The notes beneath the pieces were generated by a model. That model saw nothing but the letters and a program-made list of their open reading frames with translations. It searched no databases and was not told the DNA's origin. A DNA stretch of 64,000 nucleotides from Listeria aquatica FSL S10-1188 (GTDB lineage Bacteria; Bacillota; Bacilli; Lactobacillales; Listeriaceae): the NCBI RefSeq assembly GCF_000525795.1, contig NZ_AOCG01000009.1, positions 41,790-105,789 on the forward strand, in the 5' to 3' direction. The translations under genes and the position numbers were made by a program. Every line of letters begins with the position of its first letter. Positions within the stretch are counted from its first letter, which is position 1. This document shows, piece by piece, positions 1-10,676 of the stretch.

Positions 1-2819
1 CGTGTGAAAATGATCTCCGTAAACCCGAGTGCAGCATAATAGGTTAATACAATCGACCCCACGAGATAAAGTGGCATTACCATAGAGCGTAATAAAATGA
101 CGAGTGTTACAAAGACACTCACGAGAACAAGAATAATCACAAGATGGTAATCTGCAAGCGACATATCTCTTGTATCATAGTTCATGCTCGTCATGCCACC
201 AATCCCGATTTTAGCATTTTCAAGTTTCGTTCCCTTTAAGCTGCTATCTAACTGATCATTAATCGCATCAATCGCGTCCATCGCTTCATTTGAGTAAGGA
301 TTTTTCTTGAGGACAACGTTGATCGTCGCCAGTTTTCCGTCTTTTGAAATGTACTGGTCAAGCGCTTGTTTGAAGTCCTTATTAGCTAGGAGTTCGTCTG
401 GAACATAGACCCCTGAATTCGCGTAACTCGTTTCTGACAAGCCTTCAAGCATGCCACTCGCCTCTCCAAGCCCACTTTCTATTTTGGATAACCCCGACGC
501 CCCGCTCAACAGTCCGTTTGAAAGATCACCAATTTGACCACTCATACTAGAAAAGCCAGTTTTAAGTTCCCCTTGTCCGCTTTCAAGTTGAGTTAAGGCT
601 GATTTGATTTGTGGAAGCTGACTAATGACTTGATCTTGTCCAGATGCTGCTTGGCCAAGACCCGTCTCGAGTTCGCTCAAGCCCTTTTCAAGCTGACCGA
701 GACCCGAATCGAATGCTATGAGACCACTTGAAACTTGATTCGACTGACTATTTAACGTCTTCATTGCACTGGAAAGTTGTTTTAGTCCGTCATTTAGTTG
801 TTTAATCTTCGTTTCAAGTGCCGCTGTTTGCTTGCCAAATTCTGATTGTAATTGTGTTTTGAAAGCTTCACCAGCCGTTTCAAGCCCAGCTACATCATTC
901 ATTAATTTTTGAAACTCTGCGTTTTGAGTGGCTTCTGGGTGAGCCGCTGCAAAAGCTTTTAAAGAAGCACCTACCTGCTGCATCTGCTTCGTTAACGCAC
1001 TCGTATCAATTGTCTGTTTACTTCCAGAGCTATTTGAAAGGCTAGCTAACGAATCTGCTAGTTTCTGTAAATTCGCTTGAACTTCCGTATAACCTTGAAG
1101 CAACTTGCTCTCATCATCTGAGAGTTTTTTTAATTCACTACGCGCTGTTTGCACACCTCGTTTTAACTCGCCTGCCCCACTTTGACCACTTTTGATTCCA
1201 TCTCGAATTTGGACAAGTGCAGCTTCTAGTTGTGTAATGCCTGCTTTCGTTGCGGCCGTGCCAGATTGTAGCGAATCAATCCCAGAAATAGCTTGATTCA
1301 TGCTAGGGGCGGAAGCATTGAGTTCGTTTCCTGCATCATTTAAGCCTTTCTTCACTTCACCAATGCCATCCTTCGCGTCTCCAAGACCATTTTCAAGTTG
1401 TCCAGCTTGATTTTTCACATAGATCGCATCCAGTCGCGTTCCTGCAGGTCGCGAAGCACTCATCACCATATCTACGTCTTTTAAATCAGCGAGATCAGTG
1501 GAAACTTTTTCAAGTAACGCAATATATTCACCCGTTCGCATGTTGTCATCATTTTCAAGATAAATCTGAGTTGGCGAAACTTGCCCTGCACCGAAACTAT
1601 CCGACACAATTTCAAATCCTTTTTTAGATGGATAGCTACTACTAATTTCATCGAGAGAATCAAAACTTTCCGTCCCCTTATGCATGACAATTGGTGGAAT
1701 TACAATAATCGCAACAATTAGTAGGGCAATAAACGGACGCATGAAAGCAAGATTTCCGGCAGCTCCCCAAAAGCGACTTTCTTTATGGGAAATATTTTTA
1801 TTTAATGGCCAGAATAACACGCGCCCAAGCGTCCCCATGAAAAACGGGACGAGCGTGTAGATGCCTAGCATCAATATAACAATCCCGACTCCAACTGCTA
1901 CCGCAGAACGATATAAATCAAATTGAACGAAATAAAGGGAAATAAAAGCTACTAAAACGGCGATGGCGCTGTAAAGCACGGTTTTACCGGCCGTTTTATA
2001 AGTTTGTATCGCAGCATCCCAACTTGCGAGCCCCTCTCCAAGTTCCTCTTTAAACCGACTAAGGAGTAAAATACAATAATCGGTACCGATCCCAAACATA
2101 ATACAAACCATGAAAATTTGTGTGTACGTAGAAACGGGAAAATCTAAATACTTCACGAGGAAAGAAACAACACTTTGAGCTGTCAGGTAACTAATCCCCA
2201 CCGTGATAAGCGGAATAAAAGGTGCCACCGCCGAACGGAAGACAAGTAGCAGCACTACAAGAATGAAAACAACCGTGATCCCCTCTGTTTTATGTAAACC
2301 ATCTTGTGAACCTTGTACCACGTCTTCTTGAATAACTGCATTTCCTGTTAAATAAGTGTCGAGGCCACGAATTTCCATTTTCTGGTCGAGCTTTTCACGA
2401 ATCGTTTTAACAGGCGTTTCTTTTGCATCTACCGTTAAGCTTGCAACAATCGTTTTTCCATCTTTAGAAACAAATTTATCAGCTAACTCTTTTTGATCAA
2501 AACTATCAAGCACATCTGTTACATGAAGCTCCTCTTGATCTTTTTTAATCGCATCCAGTGAGTTTTCGATTTTCTTTTTATCTGTCTTTGTAAGCTTTTC
2601 TTTCGATGTATAAACCGCAAGATATGTTTCACCATCGCTATCTGGATTATGCTTTTTCTGCAATTCTGTTGCGAGTTGCGACGGATACCCATCTGGCAAT
2701 TTAATTTCGCCTTTTTCCCGGACTAGGTCACTCATGCTTGGCGCTGTAAAAATCAACCCCAAAAGTAGCACTAGCCAAATCACTAGTAACGGCCAGCGAA
2801 ATTTTAATACCCATTTCAT
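1..2819 (-). CDS. MmpL/RND-family membrane transporter, 3' end outside the window
   Basis: This is a large membrane transporter of the MmpL (RND) family, probably driven by proton motive force and exporting lipids or hydrophobic compounds. About 939 codons are visible and the frame is still open at the window edge. It starts with a hydrophobic helix, then an extracellular domain, a cluster of membrane helices containing the GIGTDY motif typical of MmpL proteins, and then a second long extracellular domain. That second domain is built of short Gly/Leu-rich repeats of the L-x-x-G-L type, as in the YhgE/Pip class. The ATG overlaps the stop of the preceding marR-type gene as TGATG, so the two are translationally coupled. 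In related Listeria the same pair occurs. The substrate is unknown. Confidence 0.9.
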   Translation of the reverse strand, partial: MKWVLKFRWPLLVIWLVLLLGLIFTAPSMSDLVREKGEIKLPDGYPSQLATELQKKHNPDSDGETYLAVYTSKEKLTKTDKKKIENSLDAIKKDQEELHVTDVLDSFDQKELADKFVSKDGKTIVASLTVDAKETPVKTIREKLDQKMEIRGLDTYLTGNAVIQEDVVQGSQDGLHKTEGITVVFILVVLLLVFRSAVAPFIPLITVGISYLTAQSVVSFLVKYLDFPVSTYTQIFMVCIMFGIGTDYCILLLSRFKEELGEGLASWDAAIQTYKTAGKTVLYSAIAVLVAFISLYFVQFDLYRSAVAVGVGIVILMLGIYTLVPFFMGTLGRVLFWPLNKNISHKESRFWGAAGNLAFMRPFIALLIVAIIVIPPIVMHKGTESFDSLDEISSSYPSKKGFEIVSDSFGAGQVSPTQIYLENDDNMRTGEYIALLEKVSTDLADLKDVDMVMSASRPAGTRLDAIYVKNQAGQLENGLGDAKDGIGEVKKGLNDAGNELNASAPSMNQAISGIDSLQSGTAATKAGITQLEAALVQIRDGIKSGQSGAGELKRGVQTARSELKKLSDDESKLLQGYTEVQANLQKLADSLASLSNSSGSKQTIDTSALTKQMQQVGASLKAFAAAHPEATQNAEFQKLMNDVAGLETAGEAFKTQLQSEFGKQTAALETKIKQLNDGLKQLSSAMKTLNSQSNQVSSGLIAFDSGLGQLEKGLSELETGLGQAASGQDQVISQLPQIKSALTQLESGQGELKTGFSSMSGQIGDLSNGLLSGASGLSKIESGLGEASGMLEGLSETSYANSGVYVPDELLANKDFKQALDQYISKDGKLATINVVLKKNPYSNEAMDAIDAINDQLDSSLKGTKLENAKIGIGGMTSMNYDTRDMSLADYHLVIILVLVSVFVTLVILLRSMVMPLYLVGSIVLTYYAALGFTEIIFT

Positions 2820-3286
2820 CAGTGACGTCCCCCTTGCATTTCTCCATCAATGACTGTTTCAACGAGCTGATCATAAAGTGTCATCAATTTTTCACTATTT
2901 TCCTTACCAAATAAAGAAAGCCACCGATTGATCAACCTTTTCATTTGCTGTTCGCACTCCTGAAAGATTTCAAGCCCACTCGCTGACATCTTTAAAATAA
3001 CTGCGCGCTTATCTTCTTTATTCTGCGTTCGAAGTAAAAAGCCCTTCTCCGTTAAATTTTTAATTTTCGCTGTGATCGCACTTTTATTCACATTTAGCCG
3101 ATTAGAAAGCTCCGTTGCACTCACACCCTCACCGGCGCGCTTTAATTCTCGTAACACAAAAAATTGTTCCGTTGAAATTCGCTTTCCGTCAATCTCCACT
3201 TCTTCAATCGCTTGATCAATTTCTTTTAATGCAAATAAATACGTCCGTGTATAACCGTCAATAAAGCGATCTAACATTTGCTCCAC
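2819..3286 (-). CDS. MarR-family transcriptional regulator
   Basis: A 155-residue winged-helix MarR-type repressor. The DNA-binding helix-turn-helix lies around residues 55-90 (SATELSNRLNVNKSAITAKI), followed by the wing with a D-x-R motif (NKEDKRAVIL). I take the GTG at 3286 as start because a strong AGGGGGTGA ribosome site lies 10 bases upstream; an in-frame ATG nine bases later is the alternative. It is the first gene of a two-gene operon with the MmpL-type transporter and most likely represses it. A sigma-A promoter with an internal palindrome lies directly upstream, which fits autoregulation. The inducing ligand is unknown. Confidence 0.9.
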   Translation of the reverse strand: MEQMLDRFIDGYTRTYLFALKEIDQAIEEVEIDGKRISTEQFFVLRELKRAGEGVSATELSNRLNVNKSAITAKIKNLTEKGFLLRTQNKEDKRAVILKMSASGLEIFQECEQQMKRLINRWLSLFGKENSEKLMTLYDQLVETVIDGEMQGGRH

Positions 3287-3316
3287 AATATTGATTCACC
3301 CCCTGAACTATTTTTC

Positions 3317-3345
3317 ATTCTATCGCTTTTTAGACAAAAAGTAAA
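3317..3345 (-). promoter_or_regulatory. SigA promoter with palindromic operator for the MarR-MmpL operon
   Basis: On the minus strand a -35 TTTACT (3345-3340) is followed by a 17-base spacer and a -10 TAGAAT (3322-3317). Inside the spacer is a perfect palindrome, CTTTTT-AGAC-AAAAAG (3326-3341). A MarR dimer bound there would block RNA polymerase. The promoter is seen directly; operator function is inferred from its position. Confidence 0.6.
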
Positions 3346-3346
3346 C

Positions 3347-3381
3347 CAAAAAACACCCCTCTTTGGCTAGAAGAGGAGTGT
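3347..3381 (-). terminator. Rho-independent terminator after the FtsX-type permease gene
   Basis: An 11-base stem (ACACTCCTCTT pairing with AAGAGGGGTGT, one wobble) with a short loop is followed on the minus strand by six T residues. It begins 7 bases beyond the permease stop codon. Confidence 0.85.
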
Positions 3382-3387
3382 CCCTTG

Positions 3388-6034
3388 TTACTCAACTGAT
3401 TTGAGCGCTTCGATCATGTCGATCTTTTTCAATTTATAGTGCATAACAAGCATCACGATCGTTGAAAATAGTAGCGTTAAAATTGCTGAATATACATAAC
3501 TTGGCCATGTGATCGTTGGACTAAACATCATATTGTCCACCTCAGCCGTTTGGATCACAAAGCGGTGCAAGAAGAATCCAAAGATAAAGCCGACTAAAAT
3601 TCCAAGTAGCGTTAAAATAATATTTTCCCGATAAACATACATCGTCACTTCTTTCGGATAAAAGCCGAGGACTTTAATTGTCGAAAGTTCTCGAATCCGT
3701 TCAGAAACATTGATATTCGTAAGATTATACAACACGATGAAGGCAAGAATCGCCGCTGAAACAATTAAGACAACCATCACAATATTTAAGCTCTTAAGCA
3801 TATCTGTTAACATATCGCTAATGGTATTTGAGAAGGTGACTCCTAAAACGCCACCTTGATCCATCAACTTTTCAGCAAATTGATTTTCCCAAGCCTTCGA
3901 AGTGTGTTTCAAATTCAAGAGATCTGTATCATAGCTTGGAGCCTCGTGGAATGCTTTTTCATAGCTATTCTTTGTCAAATAGACATAATGCCCCGCATAA
4001 TTTTCAGCAATCCCTGTCACCTTAAAGCGATATTCCTTATGACCTGTATCCTTTAAGACAAGCGTACTCCCTTTCTTTAAATCGAGCAATTTCGCCAATT
4101 TTTCCGTCACAACTGCACCACGATTATCCAGTTTTAGGTTTTCTTTCGACTCACGGTTTTCTAAATGAATAAAGTCATCCAATTTTTCTGTTGTCGCAAA
4201 CGTCGTGAGTTGAACAGCCTGACTCCCCGTTCCTGCCTTCACTGTATCCATCGTTTTCATGGAAGTTGGCATCCGACCCGTAACAGCGTCATCCGAAAGG
4301 AGCTGATTATAAGCCGCCTTCTTCTTTTCCGTTGCTGTTTTATCACGAGTAACAATGGCATCATATTTTAAAACACTTCCATATTGCAAGGTGGCAATAT
4401 CACTGATAGAATCGCGCAAGCCAAAGCCAGTCAAAATAAGAGCCGTACAACCTGCTACTCCAACAATAGTCATCAACATCCGCTGTTTATAACGAAAAAT
4501 ATTTCGCGCTGTCACTTTACTTGAAAAATTCATGTGTTTCCAAATAAAGCCTACACGTTCCAGTAAAATGCGTTTCCCTTGTTTCGGAGCTTTTGGGCGC
4601 ATTAACGTAGCTGCATTCGAGCGCAGTTCCGCTAAACAAGCCGCAAATGCCGTCACCGTTGTACAAAGTAAGGCTACTAAAAGCGCCATGACGGAATAGC
4701 TCGGATAAAAAATAAGTGCCACCGCCGGCATATCGTACATCATGCCATATGCATTGAAAATGATTGTCGGGAAGAATAAAAAGCCAACCACAAGCCCGAT
4801 ACCAGTTCCGATCAAACTCGCAAGCGAGCCATATACAAGAAATTTCTTCATGATATCGCTACTAGAATATCCCAGTGCTTTAAATGTCCCAATTTGAGTT
4901 CGCTGTTCTTCCACCATCCTTGTCATCGTGGTTAAACAAACAAGTGCCGCAATTAAAAAGAAAAATACTGGAAAAATGGTAGATAACGAAGTTAAGCGAT
5001 CCGCATTTTCCTTATATTCAGCATATCCCGGGTTATTGGAACGATCTAGCACAAAATACTCAGGTTTTTCAAGCGCCTCTATTTTTGATCGTTCTTGTTG
5101 CAACTTTTGTTGCTTGATTTCTAGTTTTGCCTTTGCCTCCGTGAGTTCTGGACTTTTTTTCAACTCCTGCTTGCGCTGCTGTACTTTCGCTCATCGCCAG
5201 TTTTGCTTCTTGTGCTTTTAGTTTCTTTTCTGCTTGATCAAGCTTGGCATAACCATCTTGTTGCATTTTTCTAAGCCGCTTATCCGCTTGTTTGTTGAGA
5301 AGCTTCTCAAGCTTCGCTTTGTTGCTCTCCTCTGCATCTTTATATCCATTTGAAAATGCTTTTTTATCCGCCATGTCACGAAACTGCAAATTAGCTACCG
5401 TATAGACGTTGCTATCAAAGTCTTGCTTTGGAATCACCGCAAAAGCATCTGTTGAACCATTCCCAACTGAGCTCGTCCCTCGGCTATCCTTTTCGATAAA
5501 CATTGGACTTCTTACAAAACCAACCACTTTAAATTTATCTTTTTTTAGCGTGCCTTTGAGCTTACTACCGTCACCTGAAACAAAAGTAACGGTGTCCCCA
5601 ATTTGATATTTTTTATTCATTTTCTTAGTTGCATCGAGTGCAATTTCACCCGATTTATTAGGCACTCTACCTGAAAGTGCTTCATATTGATTTAAGCTTT
5701 TTTTACCATCGTAAGAATAAATACGCATAGCAAGCCGATCTTGATTCAGTAATAAATCAGCACTATAACCCATATCGACTTGTTTTACACCACTTGTTTT
5801 TTCAAGTAATGCTTTATCTGATTCATCTAAACCATATGTAGACTGAATCGAAAAATCGGCTAATTTATTCTCTTTATAATAACGATCTGCTGTTTCAATC
5901 ATATCAGGACCAGTCGCTTTAATGCCTACAAAAAAAGCAACACCAAGCATAATTAAAGCGAGAATCGAAAGGAAACGACTTTTCGAATGCCAAATTTCTC
6001 GCCAAATGTCTTTCCAAAGTGCTCGTTTTTTCAA
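3388..6034 (-). CDS. ABC transporter permease, FtsX/MacB-like, interrupted by a frameshift
   Basis: A large permease of the FtsX family that would work with the ATPase encoded just upstream. The N-terminal part (6034 to about 5160) has one membrane helix (LSILALIMLGVAFFVG), a MacB-type periplasmic-like core and a lysine-rich coiled coil. The C-terminal part has two FtsX modules, each with three to four helices (one around FPVFFFLIAALVCLTTMTRM, the other near the C-terminus). The two parts are in different frames. Removing one base from the T7 run at 5154-5160 joins them into one protein of about 881 residues (V-E-K-S-P-E-L-T at the junction). It probably moves an antimicrobial or lipid compound, or acts as a bacitracin-type resistance or sensing pump; substrate unknown. 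Confidence 0.85.
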
Positions 6035-6052
6035 AATTCTTCTGCCTCCTTT

Positions 6053-6775
6053 CTACCACTCGATACTGTCAATCGAGACAGGTTGCGAATTTTGACGAAT
6101 TTCTCGAACTTTAGCATCATTAATTTCAATGATCCGATCAGCAATGGGTGTAATCGCCGTATTGTGGGTAATGACAATCACAGTCGTTCCTGTTTTTTCA
6201 CACGTTTCTTGAAGTAATTTCAAAACGGATTTCCCAGTCTCATAATCAAGTGCGCCTGTTGGCTCATCACAAAGAAGCAATTTAGGCGCCTTAGCAAGAG
6301 CTCGAGCTATCGCAACCCGCTGTTGCTCTCCACCTGAAAGCTGGGATGGAAAATTATCTAGTCGATGCGATAATCCCACTCTTTCAAGCACTTCTTTTGC
6401 ATCTAACGCTTCTGGAACAATTTGAGCTGCGAGCTCTACATTTTCTTTCGCTGTTAAGTTTGGAACGAGATTATAAAACTGAAACACAAAGCCGACATCA
6501 GTCCTTCTATAGCTTGTCAGTTGTTTGGCATTCATCTGCGCAATGTCTACTCCGTCAACAAGCACTTGCCCTTCATCGCACGTATCCATCCCACCCAAAA
6601 TATTCAAAACGGTTGATTTACCGGCGCCAGAAGGACCGACAATAACCACAAATTCACCTTGCTTAATTTCAAAATCAATGCCATCGTTTGCTGTCACAAT
6701 ACTTTCGCCCATCTGATAGCGTTTATACACATCTTTTAACTCTACATATGCCAATTTTTCAAGCCCCATTTTCAT
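6053..6775 (-). CDS. ABC transporter ATP-binding protein (MacB/LolD class)
   Basis: The nucleotide-binding subunit for the FtsX-type permease that follows 18 bases downstream. It has a Walker [11 protein letters not shown]-loop ([17 protein letters not shown]), signature LSGGEQQR, Walker [13 protein letters not shown] and the switch histidine in VIVITHN. This sequence set is typical of the MacB/LolD/FtsE class. The reading frame opens with ATG at 6775, but a TTG at 6754 preceded by GGGG would give the usual family N-terminus ([15 protein letters not shown]) and may be the real start. Confidence 0.9.
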   Translation of the reverse strand: MKMGLEKLAYVELKDVYKRYQMGESIVTANDGIDFEIKQGEFVVIVGPSGAGKSTVLNILGGMDTCDEGQVLVDGVDIAQMNAKQLTSYRRTDVGFVFQFYNLVPNLTAKENVELAAQIVPEALDAKEVLERVGLSHRLDNFPSQLSGGEQQRVAIARALAKAPKLLLCDEPTGALDYETGKSVLKLLQETCEKTGTTVIVITHNTAITPIADRIIEINDAKVREIRQNSQPVSIDSIEW

Positions 6776-6836
6776 AAAATTTATTTCTTCTATTATATCG
6801 AACCCCGCTTCATCTGTGAAGAAAAGAACAAAAAAA

Positions 6837-6883
6837 GACTAAAAAGAAATTGAGCTGTCATTTTTTCAAAACAACTCAATTTC
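6837..6883 (-). terminator. Rho-independent terminator after pheT
   Basis: On the minus strand a 13-base stem, GAAATTGAGTTGT pairing with ACAGCTCAATTTC (one G-U), is followed by TTTCTTTTT. It begins 12 bases after the pheT stop codon. Confidence 0.85.
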
Positions 6884-6895
6884 CCTCTAGGTCTT

Positions 6896-9305
6896 TTAAC
6901 GAATAACAGCACCGAGTTTTGCTTCAAGTGCCTTTATTACTTTTTCAGTCGCAGACGTCACTTCTTCTTCGATGAGCGTCCGTTCTGGATCTAAGAAAGT
7001 AAGCGTGTAAGCGACAGATTTTTTATCTTCGCCGATACTTTCTCCTTCAAAAATATCAAACAATTTCACATCTGAGAGTAGTGTTCCTCCATTTTCATGA
7101 ATCACTCTTTCAATGACTCCATTTTCCACCGAGCGGTCAACAAGCAAAGCAAGATCACGCGTCATTTCCGGGAAGCGTGCAATCGGAGCATATTCGACTT
7201 GTTTCTTCGGAGCTTTAAGAAGCGCTTCAAAATTTAATTCAGCAACATAAGTCGCTTCTAAATCAAATTCTTTTTCTAACCGTGGATGAAGCTCAGCAAG
7301 ATAACCCACTTCTTCCTCTCCAAGAAGAATCGCTGCTGACCGGCCTGGATGGCGTTCTTTTAGCACACGTTTTTCAAATTGGAAAGAGGAAACAAGTCCA
7401 AGCTGCTCAGCCAAGCCCTCTAAAATTCCTTTTAGCAAGAAGAAATCGACCGATTGTGCTTCATCTTTCCAACTAGGCGCTGCATAATTTCCAGTCATTA
7501 AAATGGCTAAATGCTCTTCTTCTACAGGGAGTGCATCTCCGTCTGTTCCATAATAAACATTGCCAAGTTCAAAGAAAAAGACATCTGTATTTTTTCGTGC
7601 AACATTATAACTTGCCGCTTGAATCAAACTCGGAACGAGACTCGTGCGAAGCGTGCTATGCTCTTCACTCATCGGCATCTTGAGCCGTACTGTCTTCTCT
7701 TCAGCAAGCGCCAATCGTCCTGCTTCTTTTTCGGAAACAAGTGAGTACGTAAGCGCTTGGTTTAAACCAGTTGCTTCAAGGTAATTCCGAGTTTCTTTGC
7801 GAAGTAATTGTTCTGTTGTAAACCCGCCAGCCGTTTCCGCTTTTGGAAGCGTTGCAGGAATTCGGTCATAGCCGTAAATCCGCGCCACTTCTTCTAAAAT
7901 ATCAGCCTCAATGGAAATATCCCAGCGTCTTGAAGGAACCTCAATCCGAATCTCATCGCCGTTAAAGTGTACTTCGAATTGAAGACGGTCAAACACATCA
8001 GCCATTTCTTCACTAGAAATCTCTGTTCCAAGTAAGCGATTCACCCTCGAGAAACTCGTTACAATTTCATTTTGATACGCGTCACGGTTATCCACTTCAG
8101 AAACACCTGATAACATACGTCCGCCACCAAGTTCAGCAATAAGTGCCGCACCATGTGCTAGAGCTTGCTCTACTTTAAAAGCATCGCTCCCTTTGTCATA
8201 GCGAATGCTCGCTTCCGTACGAATCCCAAGTTCTCTTGACGCTTCTCCGATATACTTACTATCAAAAATAGCCCCTTCAAGCAAAACTTGTGTCGTATCC
8301 GCTGAAACTTCCGAGCTTGCCCCGCCCATAATCCCAGCAATCGCAATCGGATCTTTTCCATTCGTCACGACGATATGGTTCTCTGAAAGATTACGCTCTT
8401 TACCGTCAAGTGTCTCAATTTGCTCACCTGCGTGTGCTAGACGAACCTCAATTTCTTTACTTCCCACCTTCTCGTAATCAAAAGAATGTAGTGGTTGGGC
8501 ATAAAGTAAATTGATATAGTTTGTTACATCAACGATATTACTGTGTGGTCTAATTCCCGCTTTCATCAGCGTCGTTTGCAACCAAAGCGGCGATTCTGCC
8601 ACTTTCACATCTTCAACTAAACGAACCGCATAATAAGGAGTCGTTTCTTTATCTTTAATCGCAACTTGCACTTTTCCTTCAATGGAACCAGCTTCCGAAA
8701 CATCTGGCTGTTCAGGTAAAAGCGGTTTTTCGTGAACGATCGCCCCCACTTCATGTGCAACACCTGTCATACCAAGTGCATCTGCTCGGTTAGGTGTAAT
8801 CGCCATATCGAGTATGGAATCATCTAAGCCAAAAAGTGTGATTGCACTTGCACCGACTGTCACATCATCCGGTAGAACATAAATTCCTTCTTGATAGGCT
8901 TTTGGAACCACGCTACTATCAAAGCCAAGCTCTTGAAGCGAACAAATCATCCCTTCAGAAACTTCCCCGCGAAGTTTTGCTCGTTTGATTTTCACTCCGC
9001 CTGGAAGACGAGCCCCCACACGAGCGACGATCACTTTTTGACCTTGATCTACATTTGGTGCACCACAGATGATTTGTACAACTTCATCTTCATCTACACG
9101 AACCGTTGTTTTTTTTCAATTTATCTGCACTTGGATGGGGTTCGCAAGTCAACACTTCCCCGACAACTAAATTTTTTAATTCTTGATCTAAACGCTCCAC
9201 GCCTTCAATTTCAATCCCCGTACGCGTAATCGCTTCGGCAAGCTCATCTGCACCCAATTTAAGATCCGGGAAGAATTTTTTGACCCAATTATAAGAAACT
9301 AACAT
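6896..9305 (-). CDS. pheT: Phenylalanyl-tRNA synthetase beta subunit, interrupted by a frameshift
   Basis: The beta chain of the alpha2-beta2 enzyme that charges tRNA-Phe. The N-terminal tRNA-binding (OB-fold) domain begins MLVSYNWVKKFFPDLKLG, followed by the B3/B4 editing domain, the B5 domain, the catalytic-like core and a C-terminal ferredoxin-like anticodon-binding domain (YAPIARFPEMTRDLALLVD). The frame breaks at the T8 run at 9109-9116. Dropping one base gives D-K-L-K-K-T-T-V-R-V, as in homologues, and a protein of 802 residues, which I recall as the usual Listeria length. The gene is essential, so the break is almost certainly a sequence error. Its ATG follows the pheS stop codon with no gap. 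Confidence 0.95.
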
Positions 9306-10358
9306 TTATCTCTCCCCCATTTCTTTTGCTATAAATTGTTTCGAAAAGCGCAAATCATTCGTATAAAGATGACGAATATCATCCACGCCATACTTCAACA
9401 TGGCAACGCGTTCTGGGCCAAGTCCAAAAGCAAAGCCACTATACTTACTTGAATCAATGCCAGACATCTCTAGCACGCGAGGGTGCACAAGTCCTGATCC
9501 AAGAATCTCGATCCATCCCGTTCCTTTACAAGTTCGGCAGCCTTCACCACCACAAGCAAAACAAGAAATATCCATTTCAACAGATGGCTCAGTGAATGGG
9601 AAGAAACTTGGACGAAGTCGAATTTCTCGATCTTCACCAAACATGTGCTTCGCTAAAACAGTAAGCGTTCCTTTCAAATCAGCAAATGTGATATTCTCTC
9701 CAACAACTAGCCCCTCAATTTGCGTGAACTGATGAGAGTGTGTCGCATCATCGTTATCGCGTCGGTATACCTTACCTGGACAAATAATCTTGATCGGGCC
9801 ATTTTTAAAATCGTGATTTTCCATTGTCCGCGCTTGAACCGGTGAAGTTTGCGTGCGCAACAAGGTATTCTCTGTAATGTAGAAACTATCTTGCATATCG
9901 CGTGCTGGATGACCTTTTGGTAAATTTAATGCTTCGAAGTTATAATAATCCAGTTCAACTTCTGGGCCTTCTGCAATTCGGTAGCCCATTCCAACAAACA
10001 TATCAGTAAGCTCATCAATGACTTGTGTAAGCAAGTGAGTCGTTCCAGTGGGAATTTTTGTTCCCGGAAGTGTCACATCAATTGATTCACTTTCAAGCTG
10101 TTTCATTAGCGCAGCCTCTTCCAGACCTTCTTGCTTATATTTGATTTTTGTACTGATTTCCGTTCGAACTTCGTTAGCTTTAGCTCCAACAAGTGGTTTT
10201 TCTTCATTCGAAAGTTTGCCCATCTGCTTCATGATTTCTGTCATCGGGCCTTTTTTCCCGAGATATTTCACACGTAAATCATTCAGCACTTTTAAACTTT
10301 CCGCCTGTTCAATTTCCTGAATTGCTTCTTTTTCTAGCGTTTCCAGTTGCTTTAACAA
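9306..10358 (-). CDS. pheS: Phenylalanyl-tRNA synthetase alpha subunit
   Basis: The catalytic alpha chain. Class II motif 2 is seen as [20 protein letters not shown] and motif 3 as [17 protein letters not shown], with a zinc-type Cys cluster between them ([12 protein letters not shown]). The open frame extends upstream to 10505, but that part is the T-box leader. I place the start at the TTG at 10358, ten bases after an AGGAGTG ribosome site, giving 350 residues ([12 protein letters not shown]), the normal family length. It is co-transcribed with pheT and should be controlled by the Phe-specific T-box just upstream. Confidence 0.95.
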   Translation of the reverse strand: MLKQLETLEKEAIQEIEQAESLKVLNDLRVKYLGKKGPMTEIMKQMGKLSNEEKPLVGAKANEVRTEISTKIKYKQEGLEEAALMKQLESESIDVTLPGTKIPTGTTHLLTQVIDELTDMFVGMGYRIAEGPEVELDYYNFEALNLPKGHPARDMQDSFYITENTLLRTQTSPVQARTMENHDFKNGPIKIICPGKVYRRDNDDATHSHQFTQIEGLVVGENITFADLKGTLTVLAKHMFGEDREIRLRPSFFPFTEPSVEMDISCFACGGEGCRTCKGTGWIEILGSGLVHPRVLEMSGIDSSKYSGFAFGLGPERVAMLKYGVDDIRHLYTNDLRFSKQFIAKEMGER

Positions 10359-10378
10359 AAGAACCACACTCCTTTTTT

Positions 10379-10640
10379 TAGACAAAATAAAAAACCTCCA
10401 TCCACAAAGGGACGAGGTTAGCTCGCGGTACCACCCTAATAAAAACAGAAAAACTGCTTTCACTTCATTCCGGTAACGGCTTTTCACCGATCTGCCTTTC
10501 CCCATAAGTTAGTTCCCGGCAGCGACTGTTAGAGCTGAAATTTTCACAAAGCTTCCAGTAAAGCGGCTTCCAGTCTATAGACCGCTTCTCCCTAAACAAG
10601 AATTTCTTTGTTACTTGTCTCCGTCATCGTCTTTTGCATC
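10379..10640 (-). promoter_or_regulatory. T-box riboswitch leader (tRNA-Phe) of pheST
   Basis: The untranslated leader contains the hallmark T-box AGGGTGGTACCGCG near 10433-10420, which pairs with the 3' end of uncharged tRNA. It lies upstream of a terminator stem (AACCTC with GAGGTT, then a run of T, 10421-10388). Upstream stems include a candidate Specifier Loop with the codon TTC at 10539-10537, within TTTCAGC. TTC reads phenylalanine, matching the downstream genes. When tRNA-Phe is uncharged, the T-box should disrupt the terminator and allow pheST transcription. The T-box motif is seen directly; the Specifier assignment is inference. Confidence 0.92.
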
Positions 10641-10676
10641 ATTTAATTACTTCTCATTATAACAGTTTCACTTAAA

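Noticed and set aside
5154..5160. Programmed frameshifting or slippage as an explanation for the split permease and similar genes
   Set aside because: No stimulatory Shine-Dalgarno or pseudoknot pattern is shared, and essential genes without any known slippage are affected the same way; sequence error is simpler.
10359..10505. N-terminal extension of pheS
   Set aside because: The region is the T-box leader and has no ribosome site; the TTG at 10358 gives the normal protein.
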